A stretch of 64,000 nucleotides of DNA. It comes from Bacillus sp. FJAT-44742. GTDB lineage: Bacteria; Bacillota; Bacilli; Bacillales; Marinococcaceae. Position 1 is the stretch's first letter. Each line of letters begins with the position of its first letter. Shown in pieces: positions 17,867 through 26,963 of the stretch. Below the pieces are notes generated by a model. It was not told where the DNA came from. It worked only from the letters and a program-made list of their open reading frames with translations, and did not search any database. A program made the position numbers and the translations under genes. Where the stretch lies: assembly GCF_002797315.1 (NCBI RefSeq), contig NZ_KZ454936.1, forward strand, positions 1,053,133 to 1,117,132, read 5' to 3'.

Positions 17867-18616
17867 ATGAATTCAACGATCGAAACCATTTTATCCCACC
17901 GTTCAGTAAGGTCATTTGAAAACAAATCACTTTCAAAAAAGACAGTTGATACGTTAATCCAATGTGCACAACAGGCTTCAACGTCAAGCTACATACAAGC
18001 CTACAGTATTATTGGAGTGACAAATCCAGACAAGAAAAAAGCATTGGCTGAGCTTGCCGGGCCCCAGAGTTATGTTGAAGAGAATGGACATTTTTTTGTT
18101 TTTTGCGCTGACTTGAAAAGACATGAATACATTGGAAAAAGAGAAGAAACAAATGTGATTCCTTCTTTAGAAAGTACAGAAAAATTTATGGTAGCTTTGA
18201 TTGACGCCTCTTTAGCGGCCCAGAACATGGCAATTGCAGCGGAATCTTTGGGATACGGCATTTGTTACATTGGAGGCATTCGCAATAATTTAGAAAAAGC
18301 AAGTGAGCTCCTTCAGACACCGGATCGGGTGTTGCCTTTATTTGGCCTATGTGTAGGATTGCCGACAAAAGATACAGAGATGAAACCTCGTCTGCCTCTT
18401 CATCATATCTATCATGAAAATACGTATAACAATAATGAAGAAGTGATAGAAGGAGAATTAAGAGAGTTTGATGAGATTGTATCAGCTTATTATACAAAAA
18501 GGACAAATGGAAAAAGAAATCAAAGATGGTCGGAGCAAATGGCCTCCATGCTGAAAGATCCAAAGCGATCGTATATGAAAGAATTTGTGGAGGGGAAAGG
18601 GTTTGATGTCAGATAG
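17867..18616 (+). CDS. NADPH-dependent FMN nitroreductase (NfrA/NfsA type)
   Basis: 249 residues, nitroreductase family: N-terminal ETILSHRSVRSFENKSLS (FMN phosphate-binding RSVR), then QQASTSSYIQAYS and GYGICYIGGIRNN. The C-terminal region with RTNGKRNQRWSEQ is typical of the NfrA class, which reduces flavins, nitro compounds and quinones using NADPH. SD GGAGAGAGG precedes ATG 17867. Between the DUF523 gene and a polysaccharide deacetylase gene that it overlaps by 11 bases. Confidence 0.9.
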   Translation: MNSTIETILSHRSVRSFENKSLSKKTVDTLIQCAQQASTSSYIQAYSIIGVTNPDKKKALAELAGPQSYVEENGHFFVFCADLKRHEYIGKREETNVIPSLESTEKFMVALIDASLAAQNMAIAAESLGYGICYIGGIRNNLEKASELLQTPDRVLPLFGLCVGLPTKDTEMKPRLPLHHIYHENTYNNNEEVIEGELREFDEIVSAYYTKRTNGKRNQRWSEQMASMLKDPKRSYMKEFVEGKGFDVR

Positions 18617-19445
18617 ATATCGATGGGGTGTTTTTCCTTTTCTTATCATTAGTTTCCTGTTGTTTTCCTGCCAAAACCATGACGAAAATCGTGAAGCAGA
18701 AACGCTGCACAGTCACAAACAATTGATTGGGGAAGAAAAGAGAAGTTGGGACAAGCAAGAGGAGATTTCCCAAAAACCCAACGAGTGGGGAGAACAAGTA
18801 ACAGGAGTTTATCATCGCATGGCGACTGATGAAAAAGTCATTGCTCTGACGTTTGATGCCTGCGGAGGACCGCAAGGGGATCAATATGATGAAGATCTGG
18901 TTGAATTTCTTATAGAGAACCGAATAAAGGCGTCTTTGTTTATTAATAAAAGGTGGGCTGAGCAAAATCCTGAAAAGACGAAAGAGCTGGCGGATAACCC
19001 TCTTTTTCGCATAGAAAATCATGGGACAGATCACGTTCCTCTTTCTGTTTCAGGGCAAACAGCGTGGGGCATACAAGGCACACAAAGTGAAGAAGAAGTT
19101 CATTATGAAGTAGGAGAGGCCCAGAAGGAACTAACAAAGCTGACTGGTGAACCGCCTGTCTTCTTTCGTTCAGGAACCGCATACTATGATGAAGTTGCCG
19201 TAGCAATCGTTGAAGAGTTAGGGTTAGAGGTGTTAGGATTTGATGTGGCAGGCGATGCGGGGGCAACATATTCTGCAGAAGAGGTGAAAAAAGCTCTTCT
19301 TGACAGCAGGCCCGGATCTATACCCTTGCTCCATATGAACCAGCCGGGAAGCGGGACCGCTGAAGGGGTAAAAAAAGCTGTACCTAAATTGTTAGAAGAA
19401 GGATATGAATTTGTCCATCCACATGACTATCCTTTGCAAAGATAG
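18606..19445 (+). CDS. Polysaccharide deacetylase-like lipoprotein
   Basis: 279 residues. N-terminal lipoprotein signal with lipobox LLFSC (Cys about residue 21), then a NodB-type deacetylase domain: ALTFDACGGPQGDQYDEDL (motif 1 with catalytic Asp; the usual TFDDGP is TFDACGG), IENHGTDHVPLS (metal His pair) and VFFRSGTAYYDE. Start ATG 18606, inside the end of the nitroreductase gene, with GGAGGGG upstream. Probably anchored outside the membrane, acting on cell-wall glycan; the motif variant is shared by a subgroup. Confidence 0.88.
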   Translation: MSDRYRWGVFPFLIISFLLFSCQNHDENREAETLHSHKQLIGEEKRSWDKQEEISQKPNEWGEQVTGVYHRMATDEKVIALTFDACGGPQGDQYDEDLVEFLIENRIKASLFINKRWAEQNPEKTKELADNPLFRIENHGTDHVPLSVSGQTAWGIQGTQSEEEVHYEVGEAQKELTKLTGEPPVFFRSGTAYYDEVAVAIVEELGLEVLGFDVAGDAGATYSAEEVKKALLDSRPGSIPLLHMNQPGSGTAEGVKKAVPKLLEEGYEFVHPHDYPLQR

Positions 19446-19460
19446 TAGAAATCAACGTTA

Positions 19461-19491
19461 CTCTGGAGATGAAAATCTTCAGAGTTTTTTT
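19461..19491 (+). terminator. Terminator after the deacetylase operon
   Basis: CTCTGGAGAT...ATCTTCAGAG hairpin followed by TTTTTTT. Confidence 0.85.
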
Positions 19492-19621
19492 ATGTTTTAA
19501 ACAAACAGAAAATATGTAAAAGTGTCAAAATAAAATGTGAAAATGTAAAGATTTTCTTTTTCGTTTTTGATATAATTACAATATCAACAACCAACTAAGA
19601 ACAACTGTGAAGGAGGAGGGC

Positions 19622-19669
19622 ATGTCTCTCAGGGACGTGACACAGAATATATGTGGAAAAAAAGCCTAA
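19622..19669 (+). CDS. Possible 15-residue leader peptide overlapping the esterase start
   Basis: ATG 19622 has the best SD of the region (GGAGGAGGG at 19612-19620). It encodes MSLRDVTQNICGKKA and stops at TAA 19667-19669, after the esterase ATG at 19651. It may couple translation to the esterase, or mark a frame error in the N-terminus. Expression is not shown. Confidence 0.35.
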   Translation: MSLRDVTQNICGKKA

Positions 19670-20817
19670 AAATAATTATCCTTTCATCGTTTGCTGTAAT
19701 AATCGCTTTAATATTATCTGTGCAGCTCTGGTCGAGCACCGATCAAGGGAAGCTGCCATCAAAAACTGCGGTTATCCTTCACGCTGTAAATAATAACTTA
19801 ATTCCATTAGATATTGAAGCGCCTGCCTTTCTGGCTTCAACGGGTTCATCCAACCCTGAGGTAGTGATGTTAAGAGAAAATTATGAGACAGAAGTTTCCG
19901 ATGGCCACTCAATCGATTTAAGGGTCTATCGTTATTCAAATGTAGAAGAAGCTCCAATCATTTTGTATTATCACGGAGGGGCTTTTCTTGAAGGCTACGG
20001 AAGTATTGACACTCATGAAAATGTTATGAGAGGGCTGGCAGCCAGAACGGGTGCCATTGTTATAGGGGTTGGCTACCGGGTTGCTCCTGAGCATATTTTC
20101 CCTGCGGCCGTGGAAGACAGCTACGATGCATTACTCTGGGCTTATGACCACGCAGAAGAGCTTGGAGGAGATCCTTCACAATTAGCCGTAATTGGAGACA
20201 GTGCCGGAGGGAACCTTGCTGCTGTAGTGACAATGATGGCAAAGGACCGGGAAGGACCGGAGATTGCAGCTCAAATTCTTTATTATCCGTTGACAACATT
20301 CCGGGATGTAGAGTTTGCCTCAAGAACTGCATATGACAGCGGATATTATTTATTATCCAGGCAGGTCATGCTTAAAGCAAGAGATGCTTATACACCGGAA
20401 GAGGATATGTGGTATAACCCATATACTTCCCCGCTGGAAGCCAAGGACATAGATGGACTTCCGCCAGCATTTATTGTTACTGCTGAGTTTGATCCACTTA
20501 GGGATGAAGGTGAATTATACGGTAAAAAGCTTCATGAAAATGGGATCCCAGTAGAAACGGTGCGATACAGAGGAGTAATGCACGGATTCGTTTCATTCTA
20601 TGAAGTAATGAGGAGCGGTGAGATGGCTATGAACCATAGCGTTCGCTTCCTGGGAGAAGCTTTTGCAGGGGAGGTAAATGAGGTACCGGAGGAATTTGAA
20701 ATTGCTGTTGAACAGCCTCCCCAAGGAATTGCAAGAATAAAGGAAGAGGCAGAGGCATATGCGATTGCAGCTTTTTTAATCGGACGAACCACCTGGTCTC
20801 AGTTTCATAATTGGTAG
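19651..20817 (+). CDS. Exported alpha/beta-hydrolase esterase (HSL family)
   Basis: 388 residues: N-terminal signal or membrane anchor (IIILSSFAVIIALILSVQLW), then the hormone-sensitive-lipase-type fold with oxyanion motif YYHGGAFLEG, the Ser in GDSAGG, an Asp in FDPLRDEGE and His in GVMHGFVSF. Acts on carboxyl esters, probably outside the membrane. ATG 19651 lacks a good SD of its own; the strong one belongs to ATG 19622 in another frame. TATAAT at 19571 is a possible -10. The C-terminal tail past the catalytic His is longer than usual. Confidence 0.88.
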   Translation: MWKKSLKIIILSSFAVIIALILSVQLWSSTDQGKLPSKTAVILHAVNNNLIPLDIEAPAFLASTGSSNPEVVMLRENYETEVSDGHSIDLRVYRYSNVEEAPIILYYHGGAFLEGYGSIDTHENVMRGLAARTGAIVIGVGYRVAPEHIFPAAVEDSYDALLWAYDHAEELGGDPSQLAVIGDSAGGNLAAVVTMMAKDREGPEIAAQILYYPLTTFRDVEFASRTAYDSGYYLLSRQVMLKARDAYTPEEDMWYNPYTSPLEAKDIDGLPPAFIVTAEFDPLRDEGELYGKKLHENGIPVETVRYRGVMHGFVSFYEVMRSGEMAMNHSVRFLGEAFAGEVNEVPEEFEIAVEQPPQGIARIKEEAEAYAIAAFLIGRTTWSQFHNW

Positions 20818-20823
20818 TGAGAT

Positions 20824-20860
20824 AAGAGAGCTTCTTGAAAAAGAACGCTCTCTTTTTTTT
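20824..20860. terminator. Bidirectional terminator between esterase and SDR genes
   Basis: AAGAGAGC...GCTCTCTTTTTTTT, between two converging genes. Confidence 0.85.
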
Positions 20861-20862
20861 GG

Positions 20863-21660
20863 TTATAGCACACCGCCTCCTGAAATTTTCACAGACTCTC
20901 CCACGATGTTTTTGGCGCTGTCTGTAGCCAGAAAGGCAATGGTATGAGCCACTTCCTCAGGTGAAGTAATCCTTCCAGATGGAAGAGAGGCATTTACTTT
21001 TTGCAGCTGTTCAGGCAAAGTACGATGTTGTCGTTTCCCGGCTTTTTCAATAGCCTGGCTCCCCATTTCTGTATCTACATAACCGGGACATACCGCATTC
21101 ACTCTAATTCCATGCTGGATGGCTTCAACTGCAAAAGAGTGGGTAAAGCCAATCAATGCAAATTTGGAAGCAGCGTAAGCAGTATTTCCATAGGTTCCTC
21201 TTAAACCGGATAGCGAGGAAACATTGATGACAGCACCTTTCTGCCTTTCTTTCATGTCAGGATAAACAAGCTGGGATAATAATACCGCAGATGTATAGTT
21301 GATGTGCATAACTTTTTCCATCACATCTTGTGTGAGTTCCTCAAGTACGTTCCCACCTAACACACCTGCACTGTTAATAAGTATGGTGACCTTGCCATTT
21401 TCCTTTTTTGCTTTGTGAACTAGCTCCTCTCTATCTTCATTATTTCCTATATCACAAGGAAATGAGGCTATAGATATATCCGGCCTGCTGTTTGTTAATT
21501 CGACTATAAGGGCAGCAAGCTTTTCTTTATTCCTTCCTGTAATTGTAATATCTGCTCCCATGGAAGCGAGGAGCCTGGCTGTTTCCTTTCCGATTCCGCC
21601 AGTTGCTCCTGTTATTAAAGCATGCTCACCAGCCAGCGAGTCTTCACGGAAAATAGACAT
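20863..21660 (-). CDS. Short-chain dehydrogenase/reductase
   Basis: 265 residues, classical SDR: cofactor motif ITGATGGIGKE, NSAGVLGG (NAG motif with Ser), active-site Ser in VINVSSLSG, and YAASK carrying Tyr and Lys, followed by VNAVCPGYVDTEM. The C-terminus is the usual VGESVKISGGG. Start ATG 21660 with GGAGGG; the longer open frame upstream has no SD. Monocistronic. Family-level call only; FabG-like or an oxidoreductase of unknown substrate. Confidence 0.9.
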   Translation of the reverse strand: MSIFREDSLAGEHALITGATGGIGKETARLLASMGADITITGRNKEKLAALIVELTNSRPDISIASFPCDIGNNEDREELVHKAKKENGKVTILINSAGVLGGNVLEELTQDVMEKVMHINYTSAVLLSQLVYPDMKERQKGAVINVSSLSGLRGTYGNTAYAASKFALIGFTHSFAVEAIQHGIRVNAVCPGYVDTEMGSQAIEKAGKRQHRTLPEQLQKVNASLPSGRITSPEEVAHTIAFLATDSAKNIVGESVKISGGGVL

Positions 21661-21933
21661 TATAACCCTCCTGTTTTTTGACTTCTTGTATAGTTTATCA
21701 CGGTAAAGATAGTTTATTAAATTATTAGAATCTTCCACAATAATAACGATTAGGCGTAATAATCTAGTAAATATCATTATGAGGTTCGATGAGAATCATA
21801 TTTTGATAAAATACTTTATAATTCTAGCTTTTCTTTTCAAATGGTCTGTGGTACACTCTTTTTGGATTAAAAATAACAGAGAAAAATGACAGAGAACATG
21901 AGAGAGAATGTTCATCTGAAAGGAGGAGTCTTC

Positions 21934-22626
21934 ATGCTGGGAACATTAAAAGAAAGAATGACGTGGCAAAGACAAAAATGGGCGGAGGAAACAAAGGAGA
22001 GAATTCGTGAATACGCTGAGTTTCAGCGTCTTGAGTCGCTGAAGGAAATTGAAAAAGAAGAAAAGACAAACGAGATTCTTCATCAAGAGATTGATCGCTA
22101 TTTAAAGACAGCCCATCCAAGCTTTTTATTGAAACCGGAAGTGGCCAGAGCTTTACTTAACCGGCTATATGCAAGATCAAGCGGTCGTTCAAGCCTGTCT
22201 ATTCATATAACAAGAGAGATGAGAAAAGCATCCGCTTTTTACAATAAGGAGATGGTTATTTTTATTATGCTTCTAGAAAGAAAGGGAGTTACCTTTGAAG
22301 GTAATGAAGAGAAGTTTATGACCATTTTTATGAATAAATTAAGTGAAAATAACTATAGATATTGCATGGAGAAGTATGGTGATTTCGTATCTGAGTATGA
22401 GAGCCTGGAGGATGCAATGTATCATTACCTTGAGGCAGTTGAAGAAAATGATAAGTATGAAAGCGGTCACGTAGATTTCTTTACAAAATACTTGATTAAT
22501 AAGGGGATTCTACCGGCTGTGACTGTAAAAAGTAAGATGAGACGCAGGCTTAAGGAATTTGAACACCTTCATGCTGAAGACTATAAGGTTCGAAAGATGG
22601 AAAAACGTTTGCAAGAAATCAGCTAA
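21934..22626 (+). CDS. Conserved-looking helical protein, function unknown
   Basis: 230 residues, highly charged and predicted mostly helical. The first 70 residues (ERMTWQRQKWAEETKERIREYAEFQ) look like an amphipathic coiled coil; the rest is a helical domain with no Cys-rich, signal or membrane segment. SD AGGAGGAG before ATG 21934. Monocistronic, ending in a clear terminator. I do not recognise the family. Confidence 0.8.
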   Translation: MLGTLKERMTWQRQKWAEETKERIREYAEFQRLESLKEIEKEEKTNEILHQEIDRYLKTAHPSFLLKPEVARALLNRLYARSSGRSSLSIHITREMRKASAFYNKEMVIFIMLLERKGVTFEGNEEKFMTIFMNKLSENNYRYCMEKYGDFVSEYESLEDAMYHYLEAVEENDKYESGHVDFFTKYLINKGILPAVTVKSKMRRRLKEFEHLHAEDYKVRKMEKRLQEIS

Positions 22627-22634
22627 AAAATATG

Positions 22635-22669
22635 AAGAGAGCTTCACGCTTATGCGGAAGCTCTTTTTT
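22635..22669 (+). terminator. Terminator after the helical protein gene
   Basis: AGAGCTTC...GGAAGCTCTTTTTT hairpin. Confidence 0.9.
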
Positions 22670-22786
22670 CAGGCTCTGTTAAAGACTGATGTTGATTTTT
22701 TATAAGTAGTGCTAGAAGCCTTCAACACTAATAGAAGCTAAAGGTGCTACAGGGTGGTTTTTCCGAGAAAGTTGAAATCATGCCGA

Positions 22787-22902
22787 GGCATAGAAGACAC
22801 CGTGAAGCGAATGAAATGAAGCTTAAGCGGATGTGGCACTTGTGCCTTCAGGTGCATAGAAGATACTTGGAATGGGAGCGAAGTGAATCATAATGGATGT
22901 CA
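22787..22902 (+). repeat. Degenerate two-copy direct repeat
   Basis: Copy 1 (22787-22838) and copy 2 (22852-22902) both run from CATAGAAGA-AC through GCGAA-TGAA to GGATGT and CAC. Several mismatches and small indels separate them. Confidence 0.45.
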
Positions 22903-23176
22903 CGCTTTTACTTTTAGCTGTAAGAGAATACTCATGAAAATCACCAACAAGATGTAACAAAGCCTTTTATTAAAAGAAGGCCAAGGCATGAAGAATAGCC
23001 TGACAAAGGAGATGGTGTCTCACAGGACAAGGAAATTTTTTCATATGTATAAAAAAATTTCTATTTATATATGCATCTTCCTTTGCTTTCATAGGCCGGT
23101 TATGGCAAAATAATCTTAAATCATATCATCCTATTAGGACGTGTGAGATTAGATAAAGGGGAGAGTGAGAGAGGAC

Positions 23177-23506
23177 ATGGAAAAGAATATTGGTTCTTTC
23201 TTTGAAGAGAAGATTCAGGATGCCAAAGTACAGTTTGAACGCACGATCGATTGTAAACACACTGAATTTGACGATCTTTACCCATATATGAGCGAGCAGC
23301 CGCAATTTTTCTGGTATAAGCGCTATGTAGCATGGCAGGAACTATTAACGATTGTCGGCCTGGCTGATGACCTTGAGCTTGACTGGACCAGCCAATTTGA
23401 TGAAGAACAGCAAGAATTTGTAAAAAACAAAGTGCTTGATGCTAAAGTTCTCGATGATTGGTATGGAAAGAAAAGAACTGAAGCCGGCGAGTCAAAGTCG
23501 GAGTAA
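23177..23506 (+). CDS. Small acidic cytosolic protein, function unknown
   Basis: 109 residues, acidic, one Cys, rich in aromatic residues in the middle (YPYMSEQPQFFWYKRYVAW). ATG 23177 has GAGAGG close upstream and a terminator follows 28 bases after the stop, which argues for a real gene. No signal peptide or membrane segment. Not recognised. Confidence 0.75.
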   Translation: MEKNIGSFFEEKIQDAKVQFERTIDCKHTEFDDLYPYMSEQPQFFWYKRYVAWQELLTIVGLADDLELDWTSQFDEEQQEFVKNKVLDAKVLDDWYGKKRTEAGESKSE

Positions 23507-23533
23507 ATAAAAAGTATATAGGAAAACCCAGAT

Positions 23534-23568
23534 AAAAGGCATTCACCAACAGTGAGTGCCTTTTTCTT
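23534..23568 (+). terminator. Terminator after the small acidic protein gene
   Basis: AAAAGGCA-TCAC...GTGA-TGCCTTTTT hairpin. Confidence 0.88.
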
Positions 23569-23727
23569 TTATCATATGTTTACATTGGGGGTAACTTGTA
23601 AAAAGGCTACTCTCTTGCATATAAAGAAACAAGGACCCCGCCCTTTGAAGCTTCATTTCTCGCATTCACGGTGTTTTCTTTGCTGTTTGTAAGTTTAGTC
23701 TACACTCATTACTATACTTTTGTCTAA

Positions 23728-23772
23728 GAAAAATACCCCAAATGATAGGTTATATACTCTACCATTTGGGGT
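23728..23772 (-). terminator. Terminator of the yjiH-like gene
   Basis: On the minus strand CCCCAAATG...CATTTGGGG is followed by TATTTTT. Confidence 0.75.
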
Positions 23773-23831
23773 GCAGTCCCATTCTGAATCTTTATCTATA
23801 AGAGAAGGTTTTGATCCAATCCCTTTTATGA

Positions 23832-25184
23832 TTAAAAAATAAAGTGAGCAATAACTACGATTACTGGAAGAGTAATGATAGTTCTTTGGATAAAGATAAT
23901 CACAAGGTCGATAAACCTTACTGGTAATTTTGAAGCAAGAAGCAAGCCCCCGACTTCAGACATATAGATAAGCTGGGTTACAGATAAACATGCGATCACA
24001 AACCGCGTGAACTCACTGGCAATATCTGCTCCAATCACTGCTGGAAGGAACATATCTGCAAACCCGATAAGCATTGTCTGTGATGCTTCAGCAGCATAAG
24101 GAACCTGCATTAGTTCCAACAGCGGGATAAATGGTGTACCAAGCCATACGAAAAATGGGGTAAATTCAGCAATAATAACAGCAATTGTTCCCAGTGCCAT
24201 CACAATCGGCAGGACGCCAAGCCACATATCAAGGACATTTTTCACGCCTCCTGTAGCTATCGTGCGGAATTTGTTTTCTTGCGCTTTTGCTGATGCCTGA
24301 CGCAAACCATGAGAGACAGTTGATGTATTTTCTGGTATCTGGTCATTGCTCCCTTTCCGTTCTGCCTTTTCATAGTAGTTATCTGACTTTCTTGAAAGTG
24401 GCGGGATTCTCGGCATAATAAGAGCGGCAACTAGGCCGGCTGCCACAATGGTCAAATAGTAAGGGATAATCATATGGCCCAATTCCATAAGCTCAATGAT
24501 GACAATACTGAAAGTAATAGAGACTACAGAAAATGTCGTCCCGATGACGGCAGCTTCTCTTTTCGTGTAATAACCTTGTTCGTATTGCTGGTTGGTCAAA
24601 AGCACCCCGATTGTTCCGTCTCCCATCCAAGACGCTAAAGAATCAATAGAAGAACGGCCAGGAAGCGTAAACAAGGGCCTCATTATCTTGTTTAATAGTG
24701 TGCCGACAAATTCCAGCAGTCCAAAATTCAAGAGTAGCGGCAGAAACAAGCCAGCAAATAAGAAGACTGTAAAGAGAAGAGGCAGAAGGTCAAACAGCAT
24801 TAAGCCGCCTGTATATTCGTGCCAGATCCACTCAGGCCCCCATTGAAACAAAGTAATCACCGCAAGGATGAATCCAATGATCCTTACGATAAACCAAATG
24901 GGAGTGACCGAAAATAAATTATCTAAAAAAGTATTATTAGTAATCCACGAAACAGCGGCCACTTTAGCGAGCAAAGTTCCGACAACTGCAAGCCCGATTA
25001 AAATGGTGACAATAGCAGGGAGGGCAGGCCCAAGTAATTCCTCTACCATTCCAGCTAATATAGCTACTGGAATTGTAACGGAACCGTCATAAGAAATGGG
25101 AATCATAAAAAGAAAAATCCCTATGAGAGAGGGGATAATAAATCGCATAAAACTCTCATTTCTATTTGTTGATTGATTTTCCAA
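23832..25184 (-). CDS. YjiH-family membrane transporter (nucleoside-transporter gate domains)
   Basis: 450 residues with about 10-12 membrane segments and a charged loop near the middle (SRKSDNYYEKAERKGSN). The two gate-like segments (GRSSIDSLASWMGDGTIGVLLTNQQYEQGYYTKREAAVIGT trimmed here to its ends, and the later MLIGFADMFLPAVIGADI) are typical of the YjiH/SpmA-like gate family. TTG 25184 is seven bases from GAGGTG and is preferred to GTG 25193, which is part of that SD. Substrate unknown; single-gene unit. Confidence 0.88.
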   Translation of the reverse strand: MENQSTNRNESFMRFIIPSLIGIFLFMIPISYDGSVTIPVAILAGMVEELLGPALPAIVTILIGLAVVGTLLAKVAAVSWITNNTFLDNLFSVTPIWFIVRIIGFILAVITLFQWGPEWIWHEYTGGLMLFDLLPLLFTVFLFAGLFLPLLLNFGLLEFVGTLLNKIMRPLFTLPGRSSIDSLASWMGDGTIGVLLTNQQYEQGYYTKREAAVIGTTFSVVSITFSIVIIELMELGHMIIPYYLTIVAAGLVAALIMPRIPPLSRKSDNYYEKAERKGSNDQIPENTSTVSHGLRQASAKAQENKFRTIATGGVKNVLDMWLGVLPIVMALGTIAVIIAEFTPFFVWLGTPFIPLLELMQVPYAAEASQTMLIGFADMFLPAVIGADIASEFTRFVIACLSVTQLIYMSEVGGLLLASKLPVRFIDLVIIFIQRTIITLPVIVVIAHFIF

Positions 25185-25508
25185 AAAAAACACCTCTATT
25201 CACGTATATAATTGTATAGTTATCCAACTTTACCTTATTATTGTAGGAATGAAAAGATAAAACCTGTATAAAGTTAAATAATATATTATAAAAATAACAT
25301 GTTTCATGTAATTATCAAGGGACTATGAAATAAAGGAAATTTTGAAAAGATTTTAATTTAAAAGACTAATATGTCCTGGATATAATATTCAAAAACATGG
25401 CGATTTAGAGAGATATTACGCTACATTCATTCTTTTTTTATAGGCAGACGCACTCTTTTCTTTCTTATAACATAGGTTATTTCGAATAAGAAAATGGAGG
25501 CGGTAAAA
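25185..25508. other. AT-rich divergent intergenic region, 324 bases
   Basis: Separates the divergent yjiH-like and DUF2642 genes. TATAAT occurs at 25381-25386 but without a clear -35. No gene or strong structure seen. Confidence 0.4.
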
Positions 25509-25721
25509 ATGGAATCAACTCCACAGCTTGTTACGAATGTAGACCCTTATGTGTATCAAACACTGCTTTCAATCCGAGGCAGCCGGGTGGTTATAGAAAC
25601 TGTGAGAGGAAATGTGCAGGGTATTATACAAAATGTTATGCCTGACCATGTAGTAGTAGAATCTCATGGTTCAACGTTTTACGTGAGAATCGAACAAATT
25701 GTCTGGGTGATGCCTTCTTAA
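25509..25721 (+). CDS. DUF2642 small protein (YuzF-like)
   Basis: 70 residues matching the DUF2642 pattern: NVDPYVYQTLLSIRGSRVV followed by VRGNVQGIIQNVMPDHVVVE and a VRIEQIVWV ending, an Sm-like all-beta pattern. SD GGAGGCGG before ATG 25509. It lies upstream of the manganese catalase; such proteins are often found near spore-coat genes, so sporulation expression is plausible but not shown. Confidence 0.8.
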   Translation: MESTPQLVTNVDPYVYQTLLSIRGSRVVIETVRGNVQGIIQNVMPDHVVVESHGSTFYVRIEQIVWVMPS

Positions 25722-25793
25722 AAAAGAATGATACAACCCTGCTCTTTCATACAACTTAAAAGGACCACACGTGTTATGAATGGAGGGGTTGTG

Positions 25794-26687
25794 TTGTTTA
25801 AGAGAATTGATAAGCTGGCAATTGATTTGCCGAAGCCGAAATCTCCAGATGCTAACGGGGCCGCGGCTGTTCAAGAGCTCCTCGGAGGAAAATTTGGAGA
25901 AATGTCCACGTTAAACACGTATATGATCCAATCTTTTAATTTCAGAAACAAGAAAAAATTAAGGCCGTTCTACGAAATTATTGCCAGTATTACGGCTGAA
26001 GAATTTGGGCATGTGGAATTAGTATCAAATACAATTAATTTAATGATAGAAGGAACCACCTTCCCTGGTGATCCGGATATTACACCTATGCAGGCAGCCA
26101 AAGACAAACGAAACAGTCAGCATTTTATTGTCAGTGCCCAGTCTGCTTTGTTAAGTGATTCCATGGGAAGGCCCTGGAATGGAGATTACGCCTTTACCAG
26201 CGGAAATCTTATATTGGATTTAGTAAATAACTTTTTCCTTGAAGTCGGGGCACGCACACATAAAATGAGAGTATATGAAATGACATCCAATGAAACTGCT
26301 CGTGAAATGATAGGGTATTTGCTTGTAAGAGGAGGAACTCATGTTCTTGCCTATGCTAAAGCATTGGAAGTAGCTACAGGTGTGGACATGACCAAGATGA
26401 TTCCGATTCCTAACCTGGATAACAGAGCTTTTGACCATGCAAGAAAATATGAAGCACAGGGACTTCATAGAAGACTATACACATGGAGTGACAGGTATTA
26501 CCGAGATATTGCACAGATATGGAAAGGGCAGCACCCGGATGGAGGACAATTGGAGGTAGTTATAGGCACTCCGGATGGTGCTCCCATACCTGACTTAGAA
26601 GAAATCCCGGAGGAGTTTGCGCCTGGCATCGGTCCCGATGAGTTTATGGAAATTGTAAAAAGACTGCAAAGAAGCGCCGGAATATAA
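25794..26687 (+). CDS. Manganese (non-haem) catalase
   Basis: 297 residues: FKRIDKLAIDLPKPK, AVQELLGGKFGEMSTLN with the first ligand Glu, ASITAEEFGHVELV with Glu and His ligands, and GARTHKMRVYE, REMIGYLLVRGGTHVLAYAKAL with later ligands. All five di-Mn ligand positions look intact. TTG 25794 gives the usual start; GTG 25791 and ATG 25776 are in frame but closer to GGAGGGG. Detoxifies hydrogen peroxide; spore-coat homologues (CotJC) are related. Followed by a terminator. Confidence 0.93.
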   Translation: MFKRIDKLAIDLPKPKSPDANGAAAVQELLGGKFGEMSTLNTYMIQSFNFRNKKKLRPFYEIIASITAEEFGHVELVSNTINLMIEGTTFPGDPDITPMQAAKDKRNSQHFIVSAQSALLSDSMGRPWNGDYAFTSGNLILDLVNNFFLEVGARTHKMRVYEMTSNETAREMIGYLLVRGGTHVLAYAKALEVATGVDMTKMIPIPNLDNRAFDHARKYEAQGLHRRLYTWSDRYYRDIAQIWKGQHPDGGQLEVVIGTPDGAPIPDLEEIPEEFAPGIGPDEFMEIVKRLQRSAGI

Positions 26688-26720
26688 ACAGAAAAGCACA
26701 ATGATGCAAGGAAATGCAAA

Positions 26721-26752
26721 AAAGGGAAGCTTTTATGAGCTTTCCTTTTTCT
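26721..26752 (+). terminator. Terminator after the Mn catalase gene
   Basis: AAGGGAAGC...GCTTTCCTTTTT hairpin with one G-U pair. Confidence 0.85.
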
Positions 26753-26963
26753 TTTGTTCCTGAGCTTTTAATGTTTTTGATAGGGGATTATAAAGCTTTG
26801 AATAAAAATGCGATGCCAAGTGTGAGAGTGAACATTAATTCTTTGTTTTTGCCCCCCGCTTCTTTTTTAAATTCCCAAAATGATAAGCAGCTGTTCTCCT
26901 TTTGTTTGGTAGTGTGGGTAAAGGGAATAGAAAAAGCAAGAGATGTTCTCAGGAGTTGATCGT

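Larger units (their letters stand above)
22627..23176. other. Intergenic region, 550 bases, with a terminator and degenerate tandem repeat
   Basis: A terminator (22635-22669) ends the upstream gene. Two diverged copies of a roughly 52-base unit follow (22787-22838 and 22852-22902), sharing GCATAGAAGA, GCGAA and GGATGT..CAC. The palindrome GGCACTTGTGCC lies at their junction. The rest (22990-23110) is AT-rich. No gene seen. Confidence 0.5.

Noticed and set aside
22787-22902. CRISPR array
   Set aside because: Only two diverged copies of a 52-base unit, unequal spacers and no cas genes.
26714-26959. Open frame of about 81 codons after the Mn catalase gene
   Set aside because: Its start lies in the terminator of the catalase gene and there is no separate SD.
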